Below, one piece after another: positions 21,709-32,938 of a stretch of DNA of 64,000 nucleotides; position 1 is the first letter of the stretch, and the number at the start of each line of letters is the position of its first letter. The position numbers were made by a program, and so were the translations under genes. The notes beneath the pieces were generated by a model, which was not told the DNA's origin, did no database searches, and worked only from the letters and a program-made list of their open reading frames with translations. The DNA is from Periconia sp. R9002 (Eukaryota; Ascomycota; Dothideomycetes; Pleosporales; Periconiaceae), in assembly GCA_023627715.1 (NCBI GenBank), contig JAMAHW010000007.1:248001-312000 (forward strand). The letters are read 5' to 3'.

Positions 21709-22876
21709 TCAATACGAAACTCCATCCAAGTAGACAGCAACAACCTTACCACCCTCCAAATACGTCCCCGCAACATCCCCATTACCCCCCATCGTACTAA
21801 CATACAAAACCCGCTGATCCCTCTTCCCCCTCCCCATCGCAACCGCCGTAACCCCCGCAACAACGGTACTCCCCTCAGCACCAATAACAACCTCCGCCTT
21901 CGCACCCGCCTTCACAGTCCCATTCACACCCAACGCAATCTTCTCAACGACATTGCTCAACGGCCGCGCAACATACACCGTCTTCCCACCCCTGGAAACC
22001 GTCAACTCATCCACGACAGGCACGTCGTCGCTCACGACCTGCACCGCCGCAGCCGGAGCCGCGGTTTTAGGATCAACGGCAACGCGCCCCACGAGCCCGC
22101 GGTTGCTGTTGCTAAAGTAGACGTATGGCGCGTCGTACTCGAGTCCGTTGACGCTGAGCGGCATCGCGGGGTTCCCGTCTCCGGCCTTGGTGAGCACGTC
22201 GTCGATCGCGATGTCGTACTTTGCCGTTTCCCCGTTTTTCGAAGGTATAGTGACGCGTCCGATGACCCCATTTACTGAATCCGCGATCAGGACTGTGTTG
22301 GGGTTCACGACGGCCAGGCCGTTCGACACGCCGACGTCCCATAGGTCGATGAGCTTGTCGACTTGAACACTACTAACACTGTTGTTGTTACCGCCGCGGT
22401 ACGTTTTATCCTGCACGAGCGCCGTCAAATTGACCTTCCAGAGCTCGCTGCTTCCCGGGTCGGCGCCGGCCGACGTGCTGTAGTTCCCTGTCGCCACGGC
22501 CCAGACACCGGGTTCGAGCTCGTCGAGGCCGAAGACGGAGTTTTGCAGTGGGAACGTGTGGACGAGCGTCGCCGTGTTGGTTGAGGGGTCGATGAGGTGC
22601 AGTTCGGCGTGTTCGCCTACGGTGCTGGTGAGGATGTGTCCAGTCGATGTGGTGGCGATGTTCTCGAGCCCTTCATCATGACTTTAGTTAGCAAGCAAGT
22701 AAGTAGTTACGGAAATCCAGGACAACGAAGAAAGAACAAACAGAATACTCACAAGTCGGTTTGGGGAATTGATACACCACGCGAGTGACGATGTGGTTTT
22801 CAGCTTCGGCCCCGGTGCCCAACATCGCGCCTCCTACCATCGCACCTAGCAGCACTCTCGGGACGGATTGGAACAT
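21709..22876 (-). CDS. Secreted SMP-30/gluconolactonase-like six-bladed beta-propeller protein
   Basis: Two exons, 22753-22876 and 21709-22670 (complement), give 361 residues; the 82-bp intron has a GTGAGT donor. The N-terminus has a hydrophobic signal peptide ending near GAEAEN (about residues 1-26). The rest shows repeated blade-like segments: LENIATTSTGHILTST, GLDELEPGVWAVATG, GLAVVNPNTVLIADSVNGVIGRV, DAPYVYFSNSNRGLVGRVAV and DELTVSRGGKTVYVARPLSNVV. This periodic pattern and the ADS...G / SNSN loops are typical of fungal proteins annotated as SMP-30/gluconolactonase/LRE-like or NHL-type. Several N-x-S/T sites fit secretion. The substrate is unknown and the family contains many members of unproven activity, so no symbol is given. 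It is convergent with ATE1. Confidence 0.85.
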
Positions 22877-24145
22877 GATGGCGTTTCAAAAACAAAGTGT
22901 TGGCGACGAAACTATGTATGTGTGTAGCAGATGTAGAAAACTACGCAACACTCGAGGGCGTGGGAATATTGTATTTATGAGTATGAGTATGAAAAAGGTC
23001 GAGAGGAAGAAGACGATGACGAGGATGATTGATGGTGATACCAAATTCCATTCAAGGCATAAAACTACATAGATATATATATATACCCTTCCAAAAAGCC
23101 CCCATAATTCCCACCTTTCCCCCTTCATACCCAAACCAAATCTCTCTTGACCCATCCATCCATCCCCCACCATCAAGCATTCTTGTTCGATGCTTTGAAA
23201 TCCAAATCCAAAACAACGACGACACCATGACCCTCCCCCATCCCATCCCTCGCACAACATCGCTCGATTCGTTTAGTAAAGAAACTAACAAGCAGCGCAC
23301 GCACGCACGTAATGCTTTAGGCCCCCTCCCCCCTACTTAACCTGATCCACCTAATAACCTACTACGGCCCCCATGCCATCCCTAGCCTAAACCACATACG
23401 GGAATTCTCACTAGCGGCGCTCGTCGCTCTCTAATACACACACGACTTCGCACTTGGATTGCTATCGTAAGCAAAAACATGCTGTTGTACAACTTAGGTA
23501 GGTAGGTACCTAACTAACTAAATGGTCATGAGAGCTATGGTAATTGCAAGCTCGTTTGCCGTTCCGTCCATAGTGCTGCTTACTTTTTTTCCCCCAAATG
23601 AAAACGAAATAACTCGTGTCAAAATGTCTCGCTGGCATTATTCATCAATCTGAATGTCCGCCTATCTATACCTACCTAGGCAAGCAAGAGGCTTACCCCG
23701 AGTTATTTCCCATTGCGGTCGATGGTCATTGTGGTTGGGTAGCTTCCTTCGTTGCTCCTTAGCTCGTTGTCTGCTTTGTAAGGACTCTTGCGGGTCATTC
23801 GAGAAGTTGCGGTCGAGGGTGGACGGGAACTAAATGTGAATGGGAAGGACGAAAAGTTCTCACGGAATAATGGGTATTATAAGTGCAGTGGAGAAATGCA
23901 TGTCAAACACACAAATGTGGCCTTTGCGGTCTTGGGTATTGAGTAGGGGATATAGCTACAGCATCAAACTGTCAATGACACAAATTAAGCGGGGGAAATC
24001 GCGAGTCAGGTGACGACGCAGATCCCAGAGCTCGTAGCTAGTGGAAAGAGAAAAAGTATATCTTGTATACATGGTGCTACAGAAAACTGGCCAAACCTCG
24101 TATCTAATTTTGTTAAAACAGACATTGAAATACAACGTGAAAAAC
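22877..24145. other. Intergenic region upstream of the SMP-30-like gene
   Basis: 1.27 kb with no supported gene. It contains TATATATATATA near 23075 (about 200 bp upstream of the SMP-30-like ATG, compatible with its promoter), CCATCCATCC near 23152 and a GGTAGGTAGGTA run near 23497. Confidence 0.45.
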
Positions 24146-26808
24146 TTAGAGGTTAGCAACCAGCATCAATCCATACCCGACGGTGATGACGACGACAAAT
24201 GCAATCAAACTCGCTGGAATACCGCGAGTTAGGAAATGTTTGACCTCCAGGTACCGTTGCCCGGTACGTTGGTCTTCCATCATAATGGCAGCTGTGCAAT
24301 GTCAGTATTCAGCAATGCCCTGCATGGAGGGGTGAATCGACTTACTCATGTTGGGGAATCCGCTGGTCGGCAACCCCATGGCGGCGCTGGCCATAAGCAC
24401 GCTTCCCATCACCAGCAGATTTGGGTGAGGCGGATCCGTTAGATCCTGCCCAACTTGCTGCACAAGTGGCAGCACAATGAGCGCTGCAACTGTGTGACTG
24501 ATGAAGGTTGCGATGACAAGGATCAACCCAGCGAAAACAACTAACACGCCATACAAACTCATTCCTTCGACCTTACTAGTGATAGACTCGGCCATGGTAT
24601 GAAGCAGTCCCGAGGAGCTGACAGACTTGCCCAGTGACAGACCACCTGCCGCGAGAATGATGATTGTCCACAGGAAGTTGTTAAAGTCCTCCTTGTTAAG
24701 AATACCGGTGCCGAAGAACAAAACGATAGGAATGATGGCTATGACACCCATGTCGCCGAAAACCGGCTCCAGTCGATGGCTTACACACCATAATGCGATA
24801 GTTCCAAGAGTCACAATACTAATAAACCACTGGGTTCCCGTAAACTTATCTTTCATGGGACGGATCGGGACAATGGTAGTATTGCGACCAGGTTGGAAGG
24901 TAACCAGTAGCAGAATCCAGATTAGCAGAATCGTGATGATGCATACAGGTAAGGCGATGAAGAACCAAACCCCCCAAGACGGCTCAGGGTTCATGTTTTG
25001 TAAAGCGATGAGATTCTGAGGTGATGCGATCGGAGAGGCAGCACCACCCATGTTCGAGGAAAGAGCAATTCCCAAAAGAAGAGCTTTAGACATGTCTGAG
25101 TCGGCAGACAGATTGCGGAGGATAGGTTGAATGATGGAAAAACACAGGACCGGTGCGGCAACGTTACTGATCCACATGCTGGCGAACATAGCAACAAACA
25201 TGTTGGTAAGTAATACAGTCCGGGGTTTCGTTCCTGCCTTGCTGAGAACAAAAGTAGCCATTATTTTGGCAATGTTGTATTTGGATAGGGCAGCAGCAAT
25301 GGTGAAACCTCCTAGAAGAAGCATGATGACTGGCGTCCACATGGCAGAGAAGACATAAGACGCTGCTGGTTTTGTCTCCAGTCGTTGGCCAGTAACATCG
25401 CTTCGAACAACACGAAGTACGACGGCGAGGAAAGGTACGATGAGAGATGTAGTGAACAACGGAATTGCCTAAAGAAGTCAGACATGATGAGTTCAGTGGG
25501 GAGAAGCATACATACCTCCGTTGCCCACAGCAGACTAACAAAAATGACCATGGCCAGACAATTCTGCTGTTCAGGCTTCTCCAGAATGGGTACTAGTAAA
25601 AGTACAATGAAAATGGCCAGAATAGCAATGAACAGCAAGAAGTTTGCACTGACTAGCCAGTTGGGGCATCGATATTTACCAACTGGCGTAACGACTTCCT
25701 TCATATGCGGCTCTATTTCATCACCTTGTCGCCGTACATTGGCAGGATCCGAGTCTCGTCCGAGCAGAGCCTGTGTGAGACCGATGTTCGCGGCTTGAGC
25801 TCTTCGCTCGATACCGATCATCTCTCGCCAGACAGTGTTGCGCTCCCAAACGACATGTTCGCGCAAATGCAATCTCAACTCACGCTTCGCCTCGTCGATG
25901 TCGCCTTTCGTGCAGACACGAGAATAAGCAGTCTCAACTCTCTTCACAGCTGAGCTGAGCTTGGACATCGTTTCTTTCCGGAAGGGATACGCCGGATATA
26001 CGTGCTTCTCGAGATAGGCTTTTTTCAATTTCCGATCTAAAATTTTATCGTATTTCTTGAGCACTTTCTCAAACCCCGTTTTGTTGAGCTGTGTAAATGA
26101 ACGCAATTCACATAGGGAAACGTAAACGCTGACAATGCGTTTCTTGAGTGATACGCCTTCATCATACAGTGCCGAGAAGGACATGTCATTGTAGTCCTCG
26201 AAGGCATTGCTTGCCCTTCTTCGTGATGAAGCGAAGTCCACAGAGGAATACATATCGTCTTCGCGTGAATTCTCCCCCCACGGTTGGCGTCGGCGTTGCC
26301 CATCCGAGCTCTTTCTTCGCAGCAGCGATGTCTCATTGGCCGCATCGTCGTCGTCGGAGTCTTGATCTTCCTCCTCGACCGGGGATCGTTCGCTGATATT
26401 ACTCGCCTGCCGCGGCCGGTTGAAACCAATATTTCGGAAGATGCTGCCACTGCGCATAAGTCTTCCCGGTGGAGCATTCTCGCGCTCATGTTCGTACACT
26501 TCCTGCTCTTCCTCGTATGACTCTTCGTCCTTGAGCACATCCTCCATTTCACCATATATCTCAAGCTCCTTAATTTGGTAGAAGGAGCAGACCTTCTCCA
26601 GCTCCACATCTAGCAAGCTAATGAATAGCTTGTCGGGGTCCTCGGCGCCGCCATTCAACAACGGAGACGACTCTGGATCGACGGGGGCGCTTTGCTGGAG
26701 TAGTCGGGTTTCGAGGGTATAGATCTGCTTTTTGAGGTTACTGTAGGCCACATAGTGGTTGCTCCAGTCGGGCACGGCATTGAACTGCAAGCTGTGCGAA
26801 AACTTCAT
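24146..26808 (-). CDS. PHO91: SPX-domain low-affinity phosphate (anion) transporter
   Basis: Three exons, 25516-26808, 24346-25468 and 24146-24291 (complement), give 853 residues (yeast Pho91: 894). Pho91-type carriers move phosphate across the vacuolar or plasma membrane. The ATG at 26808 starts the canonical SPX opening MKFSHSLQFNAVPDW; the frame is open further upstream but has no earlier ATG. The SPX domain (about 1-320) holds an acidic Ser-rich insert and the Lys-rich helix KKYDKILDRKLKKAY that binds inositol pyrophosphates. A membrane domain with about 12 helices of the divalent-anion:Na+ symporter family follows, with SNMGGAASPIASPQN and, near the end, GLPTSGFPN, the paired anion- and sodium-binding loops. 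Introns of 47 and 54 bp are in phase. The Nudix gene at 16 kb acts on the same inositol pyrophosphates, but the genes are not adjacent. Confidence 0.95.
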
Positions 26809-27702
26809 CTCGTCGGCTTCACGAAGCTCTTCAAGCTTCTCCCGTCGTTTCCTAGCACGCCTGTCCTCCCGCCTTGTTTCCCTAGTTTTTTCGTGTTGAT
26901 GTGATGGTGGTGGAAGCTCTTGGAGCTCAAATGTGTATTCGGACGGACTATGGTGAGATGGTGCGGTGCCAGCCAGGATGGAGGAATTGTTTTGGTGCGG
27001 AACTCGGGTGGGTTGGCTAGAAAAAGGGAAGCCTGGTGGTGGGCTGTGGAGACGGCGCAAGAGAACACGTGAACGGCGAGATGGCGGGCGGGCTCGTTAC
27101 GCAGCGACGTGGAGGTGGACGTGGTCAGGCGGGCTAGGGCTTTTCAGCTTTGTGGGGACTGGCTCGCGGATGCAATTGTCGTGGGAATGGTTCGGCCATG
27201 GTGCGCAGTGTGAGTGTCCATCCGCCGAGCAACGTCAGCCCCGTGGGTTATCTATTGGCCAAGCGGAACCCATGCCATCCCCCTAGCCCTATTGGTCTAC
27301 CTTCTCTCTTTTCCCTACACCCACTATGCGCTTTGTATCCCATTTCTTGCCATATACATCAACTAACTTATCACAAACACCATCATGTGCCCTACCTGCA
27401 ATCTATTGAGCTGATATCTACGATGTTTCATTGTCACATGAATCTTAAAATGCACTTTTTGGCAGGGGATGGGATAAACAGGTACCCAGGTGCCACCCTG
27501 CATGCATCCGTGCATGCATATGCACCATCAAAGGCGATACCGCATTCGAACATATAAAGCATCATCTCTCAACTCAGAATAGATCAAATGATGAATATTT
27601 CATGCATCTATCTACCCACAAAGTCTATCCCGTAACTACTTTAGCAGTCAAAAGACGTCGCGCAGCGCACCCAATACTCTTGGTTGGGTAGGACGAAGTT
27701 AA
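26809..27702. other. PHO91 promoter / TRP5 3' flank
   Basis: About 0.9 kb with no gene. The stretch up to 27060 is open in the PHO91 frame without an ATG. It contains a CACGTG box at 27066-27071, and a CATGCATGC-like palindromic stretch near 27505. Confidence 0.45.
27066..27071. promoter_or_regulatory. CACGTG E-box upstream of PHO91
   Basis: A perfect CACGTG palindrome 258 bp before the PHO91 start codon. Pho4 of yeast and NUC-1 of Neurospora bind this core to induce phosphate-starvation genes. Other bHLH factors bind the same core, so this is a candidate only. Confidence 0.4.
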
Positions 27703-30152
27703 TTAAACTGTGCAATACGTCAGTAATCGTCCAAAGCCTACTTGCATCACGGTAGCGAGTTCACTTACAGCGAAGGTCCCATCCAATCTTGGGTCCCAAC
27801 TTAGGCAGCTCTTCAGCGACGCTCTGCACGTCTTTATCACCTCGTCCAGACAGGCAGATGACGATATCCTTCCCCTTTTCCATCGTCTTCGCAAGTTCAA
27901 TGGCCCCATAGATCGCGTGCGCCGTTTCCAGCGCCGGGATGATTCCCTCCAGTTGAGAAATGAGGCGGAATCCGATAAAAGCTTCCGCGTCCGTGGCAGC
28001 AATGAATGTAGCCCGATCACTATCCTTCCAAGCAGCAAGTTCGGGGCCAACGCCAGGATAATCAAGACCCGCAGAGACAGAGTGTGTATCAGTGATCTGC
28101 CCATTTTTGTCTTGAAGAATGTAGGTGCGCACACCGTGGAGGACACCCTTAGAACCACCGCTCAAGGTAGCACTATGACGGGCGGTATCAAGACCGTCTC
28201 CTGCGGCTTCCACACCTACCAGTTTGACAGAGGGATCATTGGAGAAAGGGAAGAACATGCCGACAGCATTGCTGCCTCCGCCGACACAAGCAACAACGGC
28301 ATCGGGCAGCTTTCCCCGCTGTTCCTGCATCTGCTGCTTCGTCTCATTTCCAATGACGGATTGGAAAGTACGAACAATGGTGGGGAAAGGATGGGGCCCA
28401 ATCGCTGATCCGATAATATAATGCGTCGTTGAAAGACGTACAACCCAAGCTCGCATGGCTTCATTGACAGCGTCACGAAGCGTCTGCGAGCCGGCCTCGA
28501 CAGCTACGACCGAGGCGCCAAGAAGCTTAATACGGAAGACATTCAAGGCTTGACGTCTGACATCTTCAGCGCCCATGTAGATGGTACATTTCATACCAAA
28601 CTTGGCACAGACCGTCGCAGTTGCCACGCCGTGTTGACCAGCGCCAGTTTCCGCAATGATTTCAGTCTTTCCGAGTCTACGGGCGACTAGAATCTGACCC
28701 AAAGCGTTGTTGATTTTGTGACTGCCAGTGTGGTTTAAGTCCTCGCGCTTCAACCAGATATTGGCTCCACCAGCATGCTCAGTGAGGCGTTCAGCGAGAT
28801 GCAAGTGCCCAGGGCGTCCCATGTAGTCGTAATAAGAGCGATATTCTTCCCAGAATTTCGGATCGTCTTTGGCTTCGTTAAATCCCTTTTCCAGCTCGGC
28901 AAGGCAATCCATAAGCGACTCAGGAACATATTGCCCTCCAAATTCACCGAAGCGAGGAGGGAGAGCATGTTCACTATCAAACTCATTGCTATTCAATGCC
29001 TCAATCTGGTCGGCGAGACCAGGGCCGTTGGGTACGTCGGCATCAGTAATGACTTTGTCGACATGAACGCCGCTAGGTTCCGCCGCATTGGCCATAGTTT
29101 CAACAATGCCAACTTCGCGAGTAGTGCTGTCAATTCGGCTGCTCTTGCCACAGATCATGTCGCAATATGCCTCTACGTCTTTCGCTCCATTGCCCGGTTT
29201 GGCTTCGGCCAAAACGTTGACAATCTGACTGCCAATCACAACACCCTCAGCAATCTGGCCTACGCTCAAAAAATGATCGCGAGTGCTGACTCCGAATCCG
29301 ACGGCGGCAGGTTTGTTGCCGGAATATTTGTGGACACGCTCGAGCAATTGAGGGAGGGCTGCATTCATGGTGCCTGAGGCACCTGTAACACCCATACGGG
29401 AGACAACGTAGATGAAAGAGTCGGCAATGTTGCAAAGGACGCGCATTCGGTGCTCAGACGTAGCGGGGGCAATCAAAGGAACGTAAGAAAGCCTGCGTTT
29501 TAGAGGGTTAGGTTAACTGGAATTCACTAAAACCACGCAAAGCAGCACTCACCCGTAGCTAGCGCAGAAGTTCCTGAAACGGAGGGCCTCCTCCGGGGGC
29601 AGATCAACTATGATGAAGCCATTCGCGCCGGCCTCCTTTGCGTCCTGTAGCATGCGCTCTTCGCCGTAGCTCAAAAGCGGGTTGTAGTATCCCATGAGGA
29701 GCACCGGTGCTTTGAGTCCTCGCTTCCTCGCATCGCGTATCATCTGAAGGCATGAGTCGGTAGTGATTCCGTTCTTGAGGGCTTGCTGTGACAATTGTCA
29801 GAAAAAAATCGGATTAAGTGGCGAATGACTCAACGCACAGTGTTGGACTTCTGAATCGTCGGACCGTCGGCGATGGGGTCCGTGAAAGGCATACCGAGTT
29901 CAATCACATCTACGCAAGTCAATTGACAGGTCCAGAGCCGCTGTGGGAAGTTTCGAAAGACATACCGGCGCCACCAGCCTCCATACCCAGCATGATATCT
30001 GGAGTTTCCTGGGCAGTTGGATATCCAGCCGTCACGTAAGTGACAAGCGCAGACTACATCTTGTTAACGTTGTATTGAAGTCGGCACAATGGCATGATAC
30101 TCACCCTTCCCTCCTTCTTGCATTGGGCGAACGTCTTCTTAATTGCGTCCAT
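27703..30152 (-). CDS. TRP5: Bifunctional tryptophan synthase (alpha-beta fusion)
   Basis: Six exons: 30105-30152, 29966-30053, 29839-29909, 29553-29785, 27769-29492 and 27703-27707 (complement); 722 residues. The enzyme converts indole-3-glycerol phosphate plus serine to tryptophan. The N-terminal alpha part (about 1-280) has the catalytic Glu in VIELGMPF and Asp in FTDPIADGP, plus GFGVST. A linker joins the beta part, which starts near [12 protein letters not shown], has the PLP lysine in [14 protein letters not shown] and the phosphate-binding GGGSNA. The last exon is only 5 nt: TT plus TAA. Reading through its intron would end in CK, while splicing gives the usual fungal end IGWDLRF. All junctions are GT-AG and in phase. 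A TGAGTCA Gcn4/CPC1 site lies 100 bp upstream, fitting general amino-acid control. Confidence 0.97.
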
Positions 30153-30833
30153 GGTGGCGGATTTTGAGTCAAATGTGGAATTGGGATGAATTGATGGCAG
30201 ATTCCAGTAATGGAAGGATCGATGAGGTCTTATAGACAGACACGATGAATGTGAGTCACCGCAAGCAATCTAAAGGGGCAATTCGAAAGGTTTAGAGGAA
30301 TGTGGTATGAGTCTTCGTCAGATAATTTATTCTTAGATGACAATCTGGTCTGCCGATTCGGAGGGGTCTAGCGATCTATATCGGGCATAGCGTACAATAC
30401 CCCACGTTCGGCCGAATCAGAGCACACAGTGATCAAGAGTTTGTACATACGATCGGACTCTTGATTGTCTATTATTATTCGTGGAATATACTTGAGGTGG
30501 GAAGATAAGTAGCCCATTGATTGAGGCCGATAATCCTTCACTTGACGGCGCAAGAGGGGCATTTAGGATTGAAAGTCTTGATAGATTTACTAGCAGATGA
30601 AAATACCAGCAGCATTTCACCCACAAGTTGCAACTTTTCTTCTGAGACTGATCCTTACGTCACAGAAGCTGTATATTCCCACATGAACTAGTCCTGATCT
30701 AGGTTAGTCGCAGAAGAGATAACATTGGGTTCCTCTTTCTTGAACATCAAACTTCCACCGACAAGACATTAAATCATTTTCCTCGAAATTCAAAATTGGT
30801 TTTCTATATTCCTAAAACATCTATCCGATAACC
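30153..30833. other. Divergent promoter region TRP5 / FBPase-family gene
   Basis: 681 bp between two start codons, without any supported gene. It carries the bZIP site described separately and an AT-rich stretch just before the phosphatase ATG. Confidence 0.5.
30252..30258. promoter_or_regulatory. Gcn4/CPC1-type TGAGTCA site upstream of TRP5
   Basis: TGAGTCA (TGACTCA on the minus strand), a perfect core for the bZIP activator of general amino-acid control, 100 bp before the TRP5 start codon. TRP genes are classic targets of this control in fungi. Confidence 0.6.
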
Positions 30834-31823
30834 ATGGCAAGTGAGCAAATTGGCCTGGAAGCTCACCTTCGTTCCATCATACCAGACGGAACTCTCCCTT
30901 CACTTCGACAAGACATCCTACCCACGCTACTCCGAAGTATCGAAGATGTGTCAAAAGTGCTGAGGAACGAAGCCACGGTCTCACAGGTTGGAACCGCGAA
31001 CAGCTTCGGCGACGATCAACTAAACGTCGACGTCCTTGCCGAGAAAGCTATACGATCTGCCATTTCCAAATGTCCATCTATAGTCACGGCAAGCAGCGAA
31101 GAAGATCCAGTGGAACGCTCGACATCATCCCCCAATCCAACGCCTAATTCCGGAAATGAAGGGGTCTTCACTCTAGCTTTCGATCCGCTTGACGGAAGTT
31201 CCATTATTGCACCAAACTGGACCGTTGGAACAATCATGGGACTTTGGCATTCCTCCACGGCACTCAAGCAAGACCCATCCAAACAGATCGCCGCCATCTT
31301 GGGAGTCCTTGGCCCGCGCACCACCGCTGTCGTTGCATTGCGGATACCGGGATGCCAGCCGACGTGCTTCGAGGTCGCATATGGTAGCCAGGGCGAAATC
31401 CAAGTAGTGAAGCCGAATATCCAACTTCAAAAACCACCGTTCAAGACGCGGTATTTTGCTCCTGCAAATCTGCGCGAAGCAGCCAACAATCAGAGATACA
31501 TGTCTCTCATCAACCATTTCATCACGCAAGCGTACACATTGCGTTACTGTGGTGGGTTAGTGCCTGACATCGTACACACTCTGGTTAAGGAACACGGTGT
31601 GTATGTTTCCCCGGTTTCCGAGAAAAGCAAGCCCAAGTTGAGGAGGTTGTATGAACTGCTGCCCATTGCACTCGTGATAGAGTGTGCCGGTGGCTTGGCC
31701 GTTGAAGTGGAAACTGGCAAGAGTATCTTGAGCAGGGAGGTGCAAGATACCGATGAAAGAGGTGGGTTGGTTTGCGGGACGAAAGAGGAAGTCGAGCTTG
31801 TGTTGAAGACATTGATGGAGTAA
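30834..31823 (+). CDS. FBPase-family sugar bisphosphatase, SBPase-like
   Basis: Single exon, 329 residues. The protein has the class I fructose-1,6-bisphosphatase core: GDDQLNVDVLAEKA (the GDxQxxLD-type motif), SSEED (metal Glu), FDPLDGSS (the two metal Asp) with NWTVGTI, the RYCGGLVPDIVHTL helix, and LRRLYELLP with ECAGG (C-terminal metal Glu). So all metal ligands appear intact. The divergence from gluconeogenic FBPase and the pattern around the RYCGG and LRRLYE blocks resemble plant/algal sedoheptulose-1,7-bisphosphatases, homologues of which occur in many filamentous fungi. It lacks the regulatory N-terminal AMP-binding segment typical of gluconeogenic FBPase. Substrate choice between sedoheptulose and fructose bisphosphate cannot be read from the sequence. 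It is divergent from TRP5. Confidence 0.88.
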   Translation: MASEQIGLEAHLRSIIPDGTLPSLRQDILPTLLRSIEDVSKVLRNEATVSQVGTANSFGDDQLNVDVLAEKAIRSAISKCPSIVTASSEEDPVERSTSSPNPTPNSGNEGVFTLAFDPLDGSSIIAPNWTVGTIMGLWHSSTALKQDPSKQIAAILGVLGPRTTAVVALRIPGCQPTCFEVAYGSQGEIQVVKPNIQLQKPPFKTRYFAPANLREAANNQRYMSLINHFITQAYTLRYCGGLVPDIVHTLVKEHGVYVSPVSEKSKPKLRRLYELLPIALVIECAGGLAVEVETGKSILSREVQDTDERGGLVCGTKEEVELVLKTLME

Positions 31824-32492
31824 AGCGTTTCGTTCAGTCGATCTTGACTATGCACTGGAATGCTTGGATGTTTATGTTTGGCAAGGATTTATAGAAAAAC
31901 TGGATAGATGCGGCTGGTAGAACCGATGTTGGGTAGAAATAACAAGTTAGAAATATCATGTATTCAACACATTGGTATGGCATGATCTTTGCAATTGCAA
32001 GCAGACATACCTATTGAACCATAACCGCATGGAATTGATTTCATGAAACAAAATATCATTAACCAACGAACAAAACTTGCAACACTGCTTGCCTGAAGGT
32101 TACAGAAGAACAATCACATCACTAAATAAACAACTTCAATCGCACGAACACACGATGACCAAGAAAAAAATCAAGAGGTAGAAACCATATGGCATTAAAT
32201 ATTAGGCTATCCAGAACGTTGCGTGAGAGCGCGCGCTCCAGAGCCCACACTCCCAACAATTCCTTTTTCCTCCCCTCCCTCCAAAAAAAAAATTCAAAAC
32301 TTGGGTTTCCCTATTCCATTGGTGGTATATTGCGACAAAGAGGCTGAAAACGTATAACAAGATAAAAAAAAGCACTTTTGGGGTTTCGTCTGAACCGTTC
32401 GGTCCTCGCGGAGTTTCCGTCCTTGATGTTGAGGTCGGGTTCGTTCCTCTTCCTCAACCGAATTCCGTCGTGAAGATCAAGATATGAGGAAT
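31824..32492. other. Convergent 3' flanks
   Basis: About 670 bp of AT-rich sequence with several A runs (for example 32285-32293). No gene-like frame. Probably the 3' ends of the phosphatase and of the 85-residue gene. Confidence 0.45.
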
Positions 32493-32750
32493 TTATGATG
32501 GCCTGCGTCCAGGGACGGAGGAACCGGCGCCAGCGCCGTAGTAGCTGGCGTAGGCAGCGTTGACGCCGCGGTGGTGCTCGACGACGGCGTGCTTGATTTC
32601 CTTCCACAGCTGCTTGACGGACTTGTGGCTCTTGTGTGAATCGGCGTGGGTGGGTGTTGCGGCGCCGCTGCTCATGGGAGAGACGGAGGATGAGCGAGAG
32701 GCATCCATCTCAGAGGAGGTGCGAAGCCAGGTGGGAGTGGAGGAGAGCAT
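32493..32750 (-). CDS. Small hypothetical protein, 85 residues, TATA-driven
   Basis: Single exon with ATG at 32750. The first half is Ser/Thr/Pro-rich and disordered-looking (SSSVSPMSSGAATPT). The second half has a compact amphipathic basic helix around SVKQLWKEIKHAVVEHH, then a Gly/Ala/Tyr tail AAYASYYGAGAGSS. No signal peptide or membrane segment. A TATATAAG box on the minus strand sits about 185 bp upstream, and the interval to the ATG is CA-rich like a fungal 5' leader, which supports an actively transcribed gene. I do not recognise a named family. Such small Ser-rich proteins are often stress- or conidiation-linked, but nothing here proves it. Confidence 0.7.
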   Translation of the reverse strand: MLSSTPTWLRTSSEMDASRSSSVSPMSSGAATPTHADSHKSHKSVKQLWKEIKHAVVEHHRGVNAAYASYYGAGAGSSVPGRRPS

Positions 32751-32930
32751 TTTGATTGGTTGGTGGGGTTGGCGAACAGGTGTTTGGTTGGTGTGATTGG
32801 ATGGTTGGATTGGTTGCTTCCTTTTTGGAGCAGAGATGAATTGATCGATTGATAGATGTGAAGATGTGATTGTGATTGAAGCTGCTTTGATGCTGATGGT
32901 GGGAATTCAATAGCAAACCTACTGAGCTCT

Positions 32931-32938
32931 TATATAGG
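32931..32938 (-). promoter_or_regulatory. TATA box of the 85-residue gene
   Basis: TATATAAG on the minus strand, about 185 bp upstream of the ATG, followed by a CA-rich probable 5' leader. Confidence 0.55.

Noticed and set aside
25312..27060. SPX transporter starting at 27060
   Set aside because: The codon there is TTG; the first ATG is MKFSHSLQF at 26808, the canonical SPX start.
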